Origin: Platycnemis pennipes
Taxonomy: Eukaryota; Arthropoda; Insecta; Odonata; Platycnemididae
Length of the DNA: 64,000 nucleotides
NCBI GenBank assembly: GCA_933228895.1
Contig: OW121846.1
Coordinates: 147,330,746 to 147,394,745, forward strand
Reading direction: 5' to 3'
Positions 1-11,342 of this stretch are shown here, in pieces. Under the pieces are notes generated by a model, which saw only the letters and a list, made by a program, of their open reading frames with translations, did no database searches and had not been told where the DNA came from. Positions within the stretch are counted from its first letter, which is position 1. Each line of letters starts with the position of its first letter. A program made the position numbers and the translations under genes.

Positions 1-239
1 CGCTCTTTTGATGATCTGAAACTTGCTTATTTGGATCTCAATACTCAGGAATGACTTATAGTGAAACTTTCAAAAGAGAAAAAGATGAGGGTAGATTGAT
101 TTGATATACCCTCAACAGACAGACCAAACTTTCAGTTGAACACAGCTTTCAGAATTACGAAGATAAGCTTACCAAAAATAGCCAAACCTATTAGCCCTCA
201 GTTTACCTAACATGTAGCATGTATTCCAAAATGAACAAT

Positions 240-415
240 CCACAGTTTCTATCAAATTATTACATTCTGAAAAATATAGATGAAAGGTTGGGAATACTAT
301 TGAGGTAGGGCAACTGAGGAGAGAATTCAAAGTGGTTCTGATTGCACTGAAAGGATCAAATGACAGTGGTGCTTATGCTTGGTGCATTGAGGTTTGCTGG
401 TTTCCCTGTGATGGC
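240..415. repeat. Unclassified dispersed repeat, copy 1
   Basis: This stretch aligns by eye with 5511-5680. Shared blocks include 'ttcaaagtggt', 'ggatcaaatg' and 'gaggt.tgctggtt', in the same order and spacing. No TIR, tRNA box or coding motif is visible. The pair is probably an old interspersed repeat of unknown class. The 72-codon ORF starting at 360 lies inside it and is not treated as a gene. Confidence 0.5.
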
Positions 416-559
416 CTCACCAGTCTCAAAGACATGTGTTATTATCTTCTTGACCTTCATTGATGGAATTATTTTTTATTTCTATTGTAACTCATGGCAA
501 TTTAATCAGTTTTTTCTCGCTTCAAAGGCTCGTACAGAGGGAATTAGGCTCTACCACAT

Positions 560-2137
560 TGGCATGCACTCCTTTTAAATTGAAATAGGCCTTTAAAATT
601 GGGAAACATGTCCCTCCATTTTTATAAGTACTTACTCTATTTGTGTTACGTATGATAAATGGTCTTAATAACAGTCTCTTTCTTGTATTTGTCGACCCCC
701 AGGATTGGAGAACATGGAATTTAAGATGATTTGAGGCTCCACTAGAATTGGGATTTATCCACTGATACTGGTTGGGTGGAACTGATACACCTCGAGACCA
801 CAATTTTCAGGTAAGTACTCTGTCCTTCCAAGCCATTTTTTCATTACATTCGTATGTCTTCTATGCCTCAAGATCCACCTTTTCTTCTCTCACATGTCCC
901 TCTCCCCAAAATTAATGTCAGTCTACTCCCAGTAATATTCCTGCGATTATGATACAGATCTTTGAGTAATGGCTAATTGGCCTGTTTTAACTGGCGTTAT
1001 GGCGTCCGCAAGACATCGGTGAAGTCCCATGGATGAGTATATATTTTTATAATCCTGGAGGAGAATCAGTTAATCTTCAATGCTTCTTGTTCCATTTCAT
1101 CGTAATCACTGGCAATCTTCCATTAAACTATTGCAGCATTTTTCATATTATCATGGCTGTTTCCAAGGATACTTCAAAATGAAGTATTGTACGTCACATG
1201 ACTCTATAGGAGACGAACCATTTCAAGGGCTCAGTTATAGCTCTTAAAAATATGCCCGAAAGTTTGGATGCGATCAGTTTTAAAATAAGAATGTTGTACA
1301 TATTCCTTGGCGTTGCGATAAACATTTGTCGGTAAGATTCACTTGAAGTCATTCCCGTTTTTTGGGACCCGAATAAGCCAATTTCATACCATAGAGAGTG
1401 CAGGTACTACATAAGTAATTATTTAAAATGCGCGCTTTTTCTACCATAGATGGGCCATTAATTCATATTTCAATTTGTTTTCGGGTGTTGTTAGGGCCAT
1501 AAAATCACCCTCGCACAACAACATGTAGTAGAAGAGCAAATTGGTTTTTGGGATCTCCAACTTCTTAAGTCACATCGCTCAGTCCAACCTAATGTAATCC
1601 TAGGCCTGATCCAGGGGGGGTTTCAGCATCCAATTTGGGGGGGGGGGGTCATGACCTGTGTCCGGGGAGTATGGAATACCCCCCTCCCCGGCAGAGAGGG
1701 GCGTTATCCCGTGTAAATATTTTTAAAATACCCATTTTTACGCATTTTGAAGCCTAAAATTTCATTTGTATTCTTAACAACAGATGAAATTGAACAATTT
1801 TAGGCATTTAAGAAGTTTAACAATGGAGAAGAAATAAAAAAGCCAACTTGAAGTTTAAAATAATTATAAAATATCTAGGTTTCATGCAACAGAAAATGTG
1901 AAAAAAAATCATTGGAAAAGGTTTACAGTGATGATAAGCACATACATAAAAGTTACAAACTATCTATTTAATTAGGGGCTTACTAAAAAGTTTGAGTTGG
2001 GTGCTAATATTGCTGTACGGGATTATCAGTATCATGAAACAAAAGAATTTATAGAAAGCCATCTCATGATCAGTTTTTTCAAGTTACGAAAGTGGGAAAA
2101 TCTAGAAAACAATTGCATACAAAAATGTTTAAAAAAA
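560..2137. other. Non-coding AT-rich stretch with G-rich patch
   Basis: No gene, TIR or RNA gene was recognised. The only distinctive part is about 1610-1690, with a run of 12 G at 1637-1648 followed by 'tcatgacctgtgtcc'. The same pattern, an A/T-rich block, a G or C run and 'tcatgacc.ctgtg', recurs at 5300-5340, so both may come from one old repeat family. Confidence 0.4.
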
Positions 2138-2446
2138 CCGAGATCTGAGGTCATTTGCACCATTTAGGATAGGTTGGTAATTGGGTAATAGTAGGAGTTT
2201 TCAGGAAACGGAGGAAGCGTGGAGAGAAACCCGGTGTCTGCATTAGCCTACTCTTAACGAAAGGCGCCAAGGGGACCACGGTTTAACGTCCCATCCGACG
2301 GACGGAGTACTGGACTTGATATGCCCTCCACTAGGCACTCAAGTGGGGACCGGTTTTCCACTGAAAAATCCGCCACTGCCAGGAATCGAACCCGGACCCT
2401 CGAGATGGGAGGCCAGTACTCTAGCCACCACACCAACCCGATCCCC
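2138..2446 (-). repeat. tRNA-derived SINE, near full-length copy
   Basis: Reading the minus strand, the element starts with a tRNA-like head: 'gttggtgtggtggctagag' (A-box-like) and 'gggttcgattcctgg' (B-box-like) about 40 bp later. A family-specific body follows, containing 'ccgtcggatgggacgtta' and 'aggctaatgc'. The 3' end lies near 2138. The same head and body recur at 17587, 34765, 48110 and 52422. It abuts the hAT fragment at 2447, suggesting insertion into that element. Confidence 0.8.
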
Positions 2447-2815
2447 TTAGCCGGTTGTTTATTTCTAAAGATGGTTCATTGTATGTTGGTAAAAAGTCTT
2501 TTCCATTGTCAACTGCAGATACATGGAATCGGTTTTCCTCGTGAGTGGTGAGGTCACCTTTCTTTCCTAAGAGATTATCAAACTTTTTAAGGGGTTCCTT
2601 CCTAAGTGGAGTCACGTTGTGGTGGACACTTTCTAAGCCAGATGACAAAAGTACACAATATTTACAGTACAGCTCCCTGTCTTTATGAGACAGCACGAGC
2701 CAGTGGAACTTGTCAAGATGTGATCTCTGTGCATATTTTTGTAGGCTTTCCTTTCTTCATTACTTCGTGATGAGGGAACTGGTAGTCTGAAGGAGGAGTC
2801 CACGGTTTCTGCAAC
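2447..2815 (-). pseudogene. hAT-type transposase N-terminal fragment
   Basis: Minus-strand translation gives a segment typical of the N-terminal zinc-finger region of hAT transposases of the ZMYM/TTF-finger group. It shows 'WTPPSDYQFP', then after a frameshift 'HLDKFHWLVLSHKDRELYCK' with the CxxC pair (CKYC), then 'KFDNLLGKKGDLTTHE' and 'HVSAVDNGKDFLPTY'. The dimerisation and DDE regions are absent, and the frame runs into the SINE at 2446. At least one frameshift near 2725 and missing flanks mark it as a dead fragment. The family call is from motif memory. A related zinc-finger host gene is possible but less likely in this setting. Confidence 0.6.
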
Positions 2816-2850
2816 AACGTAGCCTTCCCCACGCAGCATCATCATATAAT

Positions 2851-3050
2851 CGGCCCAATATCATTTTTACACCGTCACATATCACTTATTGGTCAATCCG
2901 ATATTGGCTACCGATATCGGCAAATGTCAAAAGTTATAACATTTGCCATTATAAAAATGACATTTGCTGACGATATTGGGCCGATATTAATTTGATGATA
3001 AAAAGACATATATCACTACTATACAGTGGCATAAAAATGATATTGGGCCG
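2851..3050. mobile_element. Short non-autonomous DNA element with TIRs
   Basis: The left end 2851-2870 reads 'cggcccaatatcatttttac'. Its reverse complement matches 3031-3050 at 19 of 20 bases. Inside are further inverted blocks ('caaatgtc' and 'gacatttg') and another copy of the terminal motif at 2972-2983. A weaker copy of the end occurs at 4171-4190, so the element may be part of a larger one of about 1.34 kb interrupted by the SINE-like unit at 3445. No coding capacity and no clear target duplication were found. Confidence 0.45.
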
Positions 3051-3444
3051 ACGTATGTTTTATATTACCATGGACTGATTTTTCATTAACATGATATTGG
3101 GATGATTTAATAAGTAAGAAAGCTAAAATGTATCCTGGATAAACATGTAACAAATATTTATAATAAGGGATGGTCGTACAATAAAATTGCGATGGAAAAA
3201 GAAATTGCGAGAGGTAGTTTCAATCTAAGATCGTTCACATTGAGAACCGTGCATTTTAGCCCTGACCCAACTCTCCTTATTAAGAAATGGGTAATTTTAA
3301 GCGTTTATGATAGCAATAAGACACCTACTTTACTCGTAACCAAACTTCCCTTACTGAAAGATACGTAACTTTAAGCGTTATCATTGTAATAAAATATTCC
3401 AAACCCGTTTTCTGTTGAAGTTATTGGAGTTATAACCCAATATG

Positions 3445-3760
3445 GGGGGTTCACATTAATTGCCATGCGAAAAAATTCACCTGGACCGGGAATGGAACCA
3501 CGGACCTTTGGCTGCTCAGACCATTACGCTACCCAGGATCCCTAATTCACATGGCAGTTTTACCGAGGTTCAAGGTACTAGATATTGAGTCCTCGCGGTC
3601 CATCCGGGATGTCAATGCAAGGTAGGAAGGGCTTCAAAGAAGCCACGACCAAAGGTGAACCCCATCCAGCGCTAAAGCCACGCTTGGCGGTAAATGTAGG
3701 ATATTCCAAGCCTGGCGCGTGAACGGCAATTTGTAAGCAAACATCGAATCCTTACTAATC
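3445..3760 (-). repeat. tRNA-derived SINE-like element
   Basis: On the minus strand 'tagcgtaatggtctgagca' resembles a Pol III A box, and 'gtggttccattcccgg' resembles a B box, with normal spacing. The motif 'ttcacat' flanks the head on both sides. The rest of the interval is a GC-richer body not matched to the main SINE family here. It differs from the 2138-2446 family in both head and body. Confidence 0.45.
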
Positions 3761-4264
3761 CTGAAAATTTAAGCGATATGGAGTGGAAGCGAAACATGAT
3801 AACGCAGGCTCGTGTTTTTTCTTTCTGTGTTATCGGATCCTTAAATAGTCATATTTCTTATTTTATATGTAGGCCTCCATATGGTTTCTGATGTTCTGAC
3901 CAATCACAAATTTTTGACTTTCTTCTCTCGCACGTCGGGGGAAAAATGCGAATACTCAAAATTATAAGATCCAGCGACCAGAAAAATATGATCATTTTTA
4001 TGCCCTTTATTACTCAGCTCAGCTGACATCATCTTTGCATCGGAAAACGATATCTATTAAATACCAATTTAAGATACGATCGACGATATCAATTTTGCAT
4101 CGGAGAAAGGTTTCATTTGTGTCATATTTATATCGTAATTATCAGCCGATGTTAAAACGACATTGGTGACGTCAAAATGACATTGGGCCGACGCATAAGT
4201 ACCATACGATGCTGCTTGGGTCGTATAGCCTTCCTCTTATCCTCCCTTATTATCTCTTTTTCCT

Positions 4265-4320
4265 CGCCGATGAAAAATTTAGGTGGGGGGTTAAGCCCCC
4301 CTGGCTACGCGCCTGGTGCG
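4265..4320. repeat. G-run/C-run inverted motif of an old repeat
   Basis: The block 'ggtggggggttaagcccccc' is followed by 'tggctacgcgcctgg'. A G-run and C-run around 'ttaa' form a small inverted repeat. It looks like the end of a degenerate dispersed element, but the class is unknown. Confidence 0.3.
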
Positions 4321-4485
4321 ACCCTGCTATTCCATATTATATCATATATTGGCTATTCCTACTATTCAAGGGTAGGTGAAGACTCACTTGTCTGTCAGTC
4401 GAGCTCCACGAGCTTATCACAAGACATCGGAAACTGCCAAACATTGCCGAAAGCACTGAGGCACCTCTGACTATGCGGGCTCTAT

Positions 4486-5138
4486 AGCTGTGTCCCAATT
4501 CACCAGATAGGTACCATCCCAGAATTTAGGGAGGACGCCATCTTGGAAGGGTGTCCCAACTCGTTAGGCATCATAAGGGAGCGGATTTAGGTACCTTTTT
4601 CAGCCGCCAAATTTGGGCATCGACGAGTGCATCCTTTTCCCATGATTCAAAGCGAGAGCAATGGACTCGATGATGATGGCTACCAACGAGGGAAAGTATT
4701 TTGGCTGAAAGTTTGTTGATATTTTTATAATTAGTCGTGTTGATTCGTTTATCACAATAAAATATCGTTATAGAGAGTAGTGACATGACGGGGAGATTCA
4801 TTCAGAAGTAGGAGAAGGACAAATTGTTCCACATTAAAATAAATGTATTACCTAAATTACGGAAAATATGACAAGATGCTAATCTACGGTACCCTAAACT
4901 CAAATTAAATTCTGTCTAAACACAATGGCATGAGAAATTTAACAATATGGATTGTGTAAGACTTTGTACATCATTTGTCATCCCTTTCACATTCTCTTGT
5001 TTTTCGCCGGTTTCGATCCCAGCAGATGGCAATACCTGGGTAAGGATGTCCCAATTCATGCTCCCTTTTGGGTTAGCCTGCTAAATTTTAGGCACCCAAA
5101 TCCATGCTCCCTAATGCCTAACGAGTTGGGACACAGCT
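4486..5138. mobile_element. MITE-like DNA transposon, 653 bp, with TIRs
   Basis: The left end is 'agctgtgtcccaa' (4486-4498) and the right end is 'ttgggacacagct' (5126-5138), a perfect inverted pair. Subterminal sequence is also inverted: 'tgtcccaactcgttaggcat' near 4551 mirrors the right end, and 'ctcccttttgggt'-like blocks repeat. The 3-bp 'tat' on both sides (4483-4485 and 5139-5141) fits a target duplication. Three-base duplications of TWA type are typical of PIF/Harbinger, and 'gctgtcccaa' ends also occur in ISL2EU elements, so the superfamily is tentative. Short ORFs inside are not treated as genes. Confidence 0.65.
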
Positions 5139-5327
5139 TATATTATTTTTGAGCTTGTTTTTACAGTAGGGTGTGCTACGCTCTACGATAAATGCAACTC
5201 AAACTTCTCTCACGTTTGGGACTTGTAGCCATGCATTTGCATATACACTCCCTTTAATCAAAAATTACTAAACTAATAAAAATTACAAATTTTTGATAAA
5301 ATTTGGGAGGGATCATGACCCCTGTGA

Positions 5328-5340
5328 CCCCCCCCCCCCC
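5328..5340. repeat. Homopolymer C tract
   Basis: Thirteen consecutive C residues follow 'atgacccctgtga'. This corresponds to the G-rich patch near 1637. Length errors are likely here in any assembly. Confidence 0.7.
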
Positions 5341-5344
5341 TAAA

Positions 5345-5440
5345 TCCGCCACTGGCCTGATCCTAAGACAAACACAACATCCACACCCGAGTTGGATTCG
5401 AACCCGCGACTTGTGGGCTGCCAAGCCATGTATTGTATCC
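5345..5440 (-). repeat. tRNA-derived SINE fragment (second family)
   Basis: The plus strand reads 'ggattcgaacccgcgact' at about 5394-5411, the complement of a B box, followed by a tRNA-like head on the minus strand. The neighbouring 'gcctgatcctaagacaaac' recurs as 'acctaatcctgagacaagc' near 58954, beside another tRNA-like head. That defines a two-copy family distinct from the main SINE. Confidence 0.5.
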
Positions 5441-5510
5441 ATATGTTTCGCGATTGAAGAGATGTAAGAAAAACCTAGGTTGTATTTAGTATTTCAAAGA
5501 TAAGAAAAAT

Positions 5511-5680
5511 CACAATTTTTATCAAAATATTAAATTTTAAGAAATGTGGATGAATGCCTGGGAATAATTAGTGGAGGGGAGGGTGAGGAAGGATTCAAAG
5601 TGGTCCTCATTAAATCCAGAGGATCAAATGTCATTAGTGCAAATGCTTTGTGTTTTGAGGTGTGCTGGTTGTCCATAATG
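5511..5680. repeat. Unclassified dispersed repeat, copy 2
   Basis: Partner of 240-415, in direct orientation. The matching blocks are colinear and divergence is substantial. No coding or structural signature identifies its class. Confidence 0.5.
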
Positions 5681-7452
5681 TTGAATAAAGCTAGGTCTTA
5701 GGCTAGTTATAGAGAATTGCCTCATTCGAAAGTGCTCTGAGGGCATTCTTAAACCTGAGGATATTAAGTGAATAATTAGCGCTATGCCAACAGCGGGCTC
5801 TGACTTTGTCTGGAGGTCGAAATGACCTGACCATGTTCCACAAACTCATGAGCAGTCAACTAATGTACTCTTCGATACTGGGTCAGCGACCTGTTTGAGT
5901 TGACGTTTTCTTGGAGGTGATACAGATGGATTGTCAGCAGAGAAATTAAATCTTCATGTTTACCTAGCGTGAGGTGACCAAAAACATGACCTTTGCCGCT
6001 CAGCCACGATTGTAGGTACTATCATTTTGTAGCTTCACAGAGAGCAAAAATGTTTTCCATCCCATTTATTCAGATCCAAGATCTTTTTGAACATTAAAAT
6101 CTTTTTGAACATTAAATAAGATAAAACCGAACCTAAGATAGTTCATGATGACGATGGTGAAATATGAATAGGAAATGGCCGATTTTTATGGTTTCCTAAT
6201 ATTCTTCTAGTATACTCTGATTCATTTAAGCTTAAATTAGTTAGCTTTTTATAAATCAGTTACAAGCTAGGTTTTAACTGATTACATATTGAACAAAGCG
6301 CTGAAAATGTTTTAAATACAATAGTAGTTACGATATTTAAAATTACTCTGAGAGAGAAGTCCATTTCCCTCCTTTAAACGTCTACGGGACAGTGCCTATC
6401 AAGCTACTGAATTGAAATGAATTGAACTATCAAAATATTGATGTTTCGGAATCGGCTTGTAGGATTCAGGACCATACAGCGGGTCCTATTTAGGAGCTGC
6501 GGGGAACTTCATGACATTCTGTTGCCATTAAGCCTCTATTAATCAATCACCCTCCTCACTAGTTATTCACAAACGAGAACGTATACGTTCTCGTATGTGT
6601 GTACCTATAAGGTGAGGGATCGGATAAGCATCCTTTTCAATACAAGAATCATCATCGTGGCTAAATTTATTCCAAATTATGGGTAAGCCCTCTGTGCATA
6701 ATATGGGTAGTTTCTTAATAGACAAAAACTTGCTTCGTCAGAGAAAATTCAGCAAAGAAAATACTCATAAAACCAAGACGTTAGGTTTACAAAAGTATTA
6801 AGCCACTCATTCATTTTGTTGAAGCTGTACCGAGTGAAAGCGGATGGAGTAAAACCATCATGAACACAAAAAAAGTGATCAGTGGTTGTAATTTGAGTTC
6901 ACAGGCTTCCTTATCTTTACAGATTAAAATTGATGCTTTTCTAATAGCATAGGTACCTTCAGAGTAAATGCATCGATCTCCATCCAAGAAAAGATGACGC
7001 GCACATCTAAGATTTGTTGCTTTGGTCTTATGGCCTTCCTTATCATCTCTTAGTCTCTCAGCCAAGCCTGCTCTGAAATTCCTTGCTGCTGTTAATTTCG
7101 ACATAAACATATACAATGACAGACATGCATAGAATTCTTGGGATGACTCGGGGTTTATCTGTCGCAATTCCTCTCCAGATCCGGTGGTGCCCTTTTTCTA
7201 TGCCTTGAAACCTTGGACCTTTGATTGAACTCGGATCGTTGAACAACTCAGAGGTCATCAAAGTCGCTGTCAGTTTTGCCGACCAGAGTTCATCGTTTTT
7301 GATGCCGACATTTTTAACAAGGGACTCGGCGAGTAATCTGATAAGCTGAGCGGCCAGCTTCTACCCGTGGATCACCCGTCGCATTCTAGTCATTGGATAA
7401 GCTACTTTATAGCCATAGATTTTGTTACTGTTGTATAAAAGCTCTCAGTTTG
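5681..7452. other. No recognisable gene or element
   Basis: AT-rich sequence with only short chance ORFs. The minus-strand ORF at 6811-7167 (118 codons) matches no family I know and lacks a convincing domain. The one structural oddity is the perfect palindrome at 6573-6594. Confidence 0.4.
6573..6594. repeat. Perfect 22-bp palindrome
   Basis: The half-site 'acgagaacgta' is followed directly by its exact reverse complement 'tacgttctcgt', with no spacer. Function unknown. Confidence 0.85.
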
Positions 7453-7627
7453 TGCTCGAGTTGGTGTGGTGGTTAGAGTACTGGCCTCCCATCCCGAGGG
7501 CCCGGGTTCGGTTCCCCGGCAGTGGCGGATTTTCCCCCACTTGAGTCACTGAGAACTCCTACCATTACCCAATTACCCACCTATGGCGCAAATGACCTAG
7601 ACTGTCGGTCGCCTCCCCTAAATAACC
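7453..7627 (+). repeat. tRNA-derived SINE, internally deleted copy
   Basis: The head 'gttggtgtggtggttagag' and 'cccgggttcggttcccc' B-box region are on the plus strand. Most of the central body is missing, because the sequence passes from 'cacttgagtcactgaga' straight to the 3' part 'cgcaaatgacctag' and 'ggtcgcctcccctaaata'. Length is about 175 bp against about 300 bp for full copies. Confidence 0.75.
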
Positions 7628-10506
7628 AACCAGGGCTGTTTCAGAGCATACGAAGCCTAGGCTTATTTTGGCTTCCAATAAGTTGCGTATCGCCAGTTAA
7701 GGAACTTTTCATGGTTTTCACACAGGACCCGGCCTTTCTGGATCATAATCCCCAGTATGATTAGTTTTGTAATAATGTTTAAGAATGAAAATTTAGGGCC
7801 TTCATTATATTACATTTTTTTGGATTAAAAACTCTCACCATTCGCTCATTTAGTGATAGCACCACATGGAAGTGAAAGGCCTCGTGAAATGGTTTAATAA
7901 GTTTTTAAATGAAAATTTTAGTGTGGAGATCCCGTAAGAGAGTTGCGCATAGACAAGCCGGGGAAATATTCGATTCATAGCATGAAAACTAAAAGCGAAG
8001 ACGCATGGTAAAATGAATATATTAATAATGTAATTAATTTATGTAGAATATTCATAAAAACACCTCATTCACCTCACCACCTTGCCTTATTAATTTTATC
8101 TTAGTGGAATTTTCAGTGTCATAAGTCATGAGGCTACTAGTTTAGTTTCTAATGGCTACTAGTAGTTTCAAATGGGGACGGATATCCTCAGAAAACAAAT
8201 GATTCTCACGATAAAGAAGGCAAGTTTTGAGAGTGATAAAACGTTTATATCAAGATATTATGCAAGTTAATTTCATTTACCCACAGTGCAGTACAGCATT
8301 GGATCACATAAAAGAGTCTATTCTGTTTTTTTATCTCCTCTTTGTACTGCTTATGTTTTTACATTGCTCCTGGAATAGTGAAGTGAAATAAATACTTTTC
8401 CTCATCACTCTACCGTATAAACTATAGCCAACAGAATATTATGGTCTACTTGTCAATACAATGCAGTAATGGCAATGAAAATAAGACATTTTCAGAGAAA
8501 TATGACTTTCATGAAGGAAATGAAAATTATTGCATCGCGTGGAATAAGTGCTTAAGCGTATATTCTCAAGAATGAGGACGTTGTCGGAGCTTCATTTTAA
8601 TGTAAAATTATGGAGTCTTGTTAAATTATATTATCTTGTTATTACTATCCCAATATTATTTAAAAAATTTAACGTGGATTACGCTGGAGAAAATCTAATT
8701 TAATTACTGTACCGCTTTCAGGGCACTTATTTGAGAACGTTTCTAATTAGTGTGAGATTAATTATCAGTCAAGAAATTTACTATTTATTTTTTTGGTGAG
8801 GGCTTGTGCTTCCCGTAATTGCCGTCAACATCACTCCGGAGAGTTGCTCCAGGGTGGAAGCATAATCCCCAAGAAATAGAATTTAAGCAAATACGATGGA
8901 ACTAAAAACACAGACGTAAGTGTCGAGCTAAAATATTTATTTTCAGTGGAAAAGATTTTCCAAAATGCGAACAGTTAAATAGTGTCTCTTTAGCTGATCG
9001 TACATAGACGAGTGAGGGTATTTAGTAGGGAATTTCGATGCCAGCCTAAGTTTGTCTACCAATATCCCAGCGTCTAATGGTAGTAGGAACGTTTAAATTG
9101 AATTAAAGCATAGTGATTCATTGAAAAATATATGATGTGACAATGATCAATATTCAGAGTGATATAGGGATTACATTATTACGATGGGCGTGGAATTCTC
9201 TTCGATTTTTGCAGATAGCTCTCTTATTTGCTAAATATATATAATATGGATCCACAATGGATATAGAATAAGAGCTTCTCAGATGTGACTTAATTGAGTG
9301 GCTTTGACGGTAGGATCTAACTTCATTTATCCTGGCAAATACAAAAAAAATCATCCAGTAATGCACGTTAATATGATGATAAAAGGGAATTAACAATATT
9401 TCATCGAAATCGTGTAACAGTCAATAGACTCTGATGCTAATTTAAGGAATATTTGTACACAAGTGGATCAGTATATTTATCTAACTAGCAAAGGACCCGT
9501 GATTTGTGGACCAAGGGGACTATTTCCAATGTTTGTTGAACTCAAATTACTTAAGTTTTATTGCTGAATTTGGAAGTCTCGTTTAAAAATTTAGCGGAGT
9601 GAGATTTCTAGTAAATGCGCTCTTCCTCATTCAAATCGTTAACTAACCTGCAGTTCTGTTTAAAATCCTACCTGTCAGTTATCTCAAAAGTATTGTCAGT
9701 GGCAACAATGAGAGCCATTCGGCAATAAGGAACCGGACTTGAGTGAAGGAAAAGGCTCTGAAATTACCTTGGGAAAGATTATTTCTTTGATTGTACAGAA
9801 GAAATAATTTCATGGTTGACGACCGAGAAAATTATTGCAAGCTAATGAAAAGTTATATCTCTCCCAGTAATTATTCTCCATAGTAGAGATGAATCTGTTG
9901 TCATCCGCATCATATATATTTTGAGACAGGCATGGCAAAAAAGGTTTTGATTTTTGAACACCTTGGGAATTTGAGTAAAATCATTGTTAGTTAATTTATA
10001 AGGGGTGCTAGTGTAATATGTAGTAAAAAACGTTACCAAGCAGTGCTATGCTTTATGTACTACTTGGTATTATAATCACACTATGGTTAGCGTGAAATAC
10101 TTCCAATTAAGACGCATTTCTTATGATTTAATAAACGGATAGATTATGTATAAATGTAGTGATCCTTCGATATCTATAGAGGAGTCATAATACAATAAGG
10201 CGTTTAGTATGCGTGGACCAGTATGATTTTCCACAATTGAGAGCGTTCAAACGGACAAGTTTCCTATACGAGTGAAAAAGTTTAAGAAAGCCATTGCTCT
10301 AATCAACAAGTGCCTTCTCTAAGGATATTCCATGAAACTGATTGCATGGGTTGGTTTCTTAAATAAGAGGCTTTAAACATTTTTTTAGTAATTTGTGGGT
10401 CTTGTACAAGTTGACCAACACGCACAAAATCTAAAGTGGCAAGATACTCTGCTTGACCATCATGAAAATGTTTCCCGTATTTATCTGAATTGAAAAGGTT
10501 ACGTTT
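7628..10506. other. No recognisable gene or element
   Basis: About 2.9 kb of AT-rich sequence. Only short ORFs of at most 80 codons without motifs occur here. A weak inverted pair 'taccaagcagt' and 'actacttggta' sits at about 10033-10066. No TIR, tRNA-like head or RT motif was seen. Confidence 0.4.
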
Positions 10507-10800
10507 AATGTGTACATCTACATCTACGCAATACCCTGCGAGCCACCACGAGGGTGTGTGGCAGGGGGTGAAGATCACCAAACATGCACTATTGACATGC
10601 ATCTAGGATATTTAACGGAGACGGAGAGAGATAATAGGGTGACATGCAGCTACATGGTTACTGTCTACATAATGAGAAAGGGATTATTGATTGTTATTAC
10701 ATGCATCATACACTACAGACTATATTTCACCTACCTATCCCTTTGCTACGCTGCCTATTGTTCTCTCTTATGGTACGCGGAAAAAATGACATTTTAAATC
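10507..10800 (-). mobile_element. CR1-like LINE 3' end with TAGATG tail
   Basis: On the minus strand the sequence reads 'agtgcatgtttggtgatctt', then 'cacacaccctcgtggtggct', and ends in 'gtagatgtagatg'. The same order occurs on the plus strand at 49165-49245 and 58535-58615; the last follows directly after LINE protein remnants. That identifies this as a LINE 3' UTR and tail. No open RT frame survives here, and the short ORFs at 10510-10841 are on the wrong strand. Confidence 0.6.
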
Positions 10801-10868
10801 TATCGGTGCGAAAATCTATCTCTCTAATAATGTTGATCTGATCAAACCTAGCATAATAAGCATGGGTT

Positions 10869-10915
10869 CTTAATATATATCTAATGCACAAAATGTGCAT
10901 TAGATATATATTAAG
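10869..10915. repeat. Perfect hairpin, 22-bp arms, 3-nt loop
   Basis: Arm 10869-10890 ('cttaatatatatctaatgca' plus 'ca') is the exact reverse complement of 10894-10915, with loop 'aaa'. It lies between a LINE 3' end and the piggyBac-like element. It could be a foldback from a transposition or repair event or a palindromic relic. There is no evidence that it is a processed RNA. Confidence 0.85.
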
Positions 10916-11342
10916 GATCAGTGAAAACTGAATAAGCGAGAGACAGAGAGCTTACCCTCGCCACCTGTTACTAAAAAAATGACTTCCTCCCCACTTGGGG
11001 TCTTTATCACCCCAACGTGAATATTAATTTTTTTAAGAAAAAATAATATTCCAAATACTGATATTATTTCGTATTTTAATCAAACACATTTCATATAAAT
11101 TAACAGAAAATACAATAGCATGATATGCATTGCTTAATTTACAAAACAATTTATTATAATTTTTTAGATGGCACCTACTGTAAAATATTTAGCCTTGAAT
11201 AATGAGGATTAAATTAATCAACTACGTACTTAAGGACATAGTTTAAATACCTGAATACAATATAACATAAAAAATATTCATGAATTTGCAACACAAGGAA
11301 AAACCTTTTTCCAGAAGCTTATTCTTGTACACAATTTCTCTC

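Noticed and set aside
2254..2551. ORFs on both strands across the SINE
   Set aside because: Same-frame ORFs recur in other SINE copies (for example 52468-52738) and reflect the repeat, not a gene.
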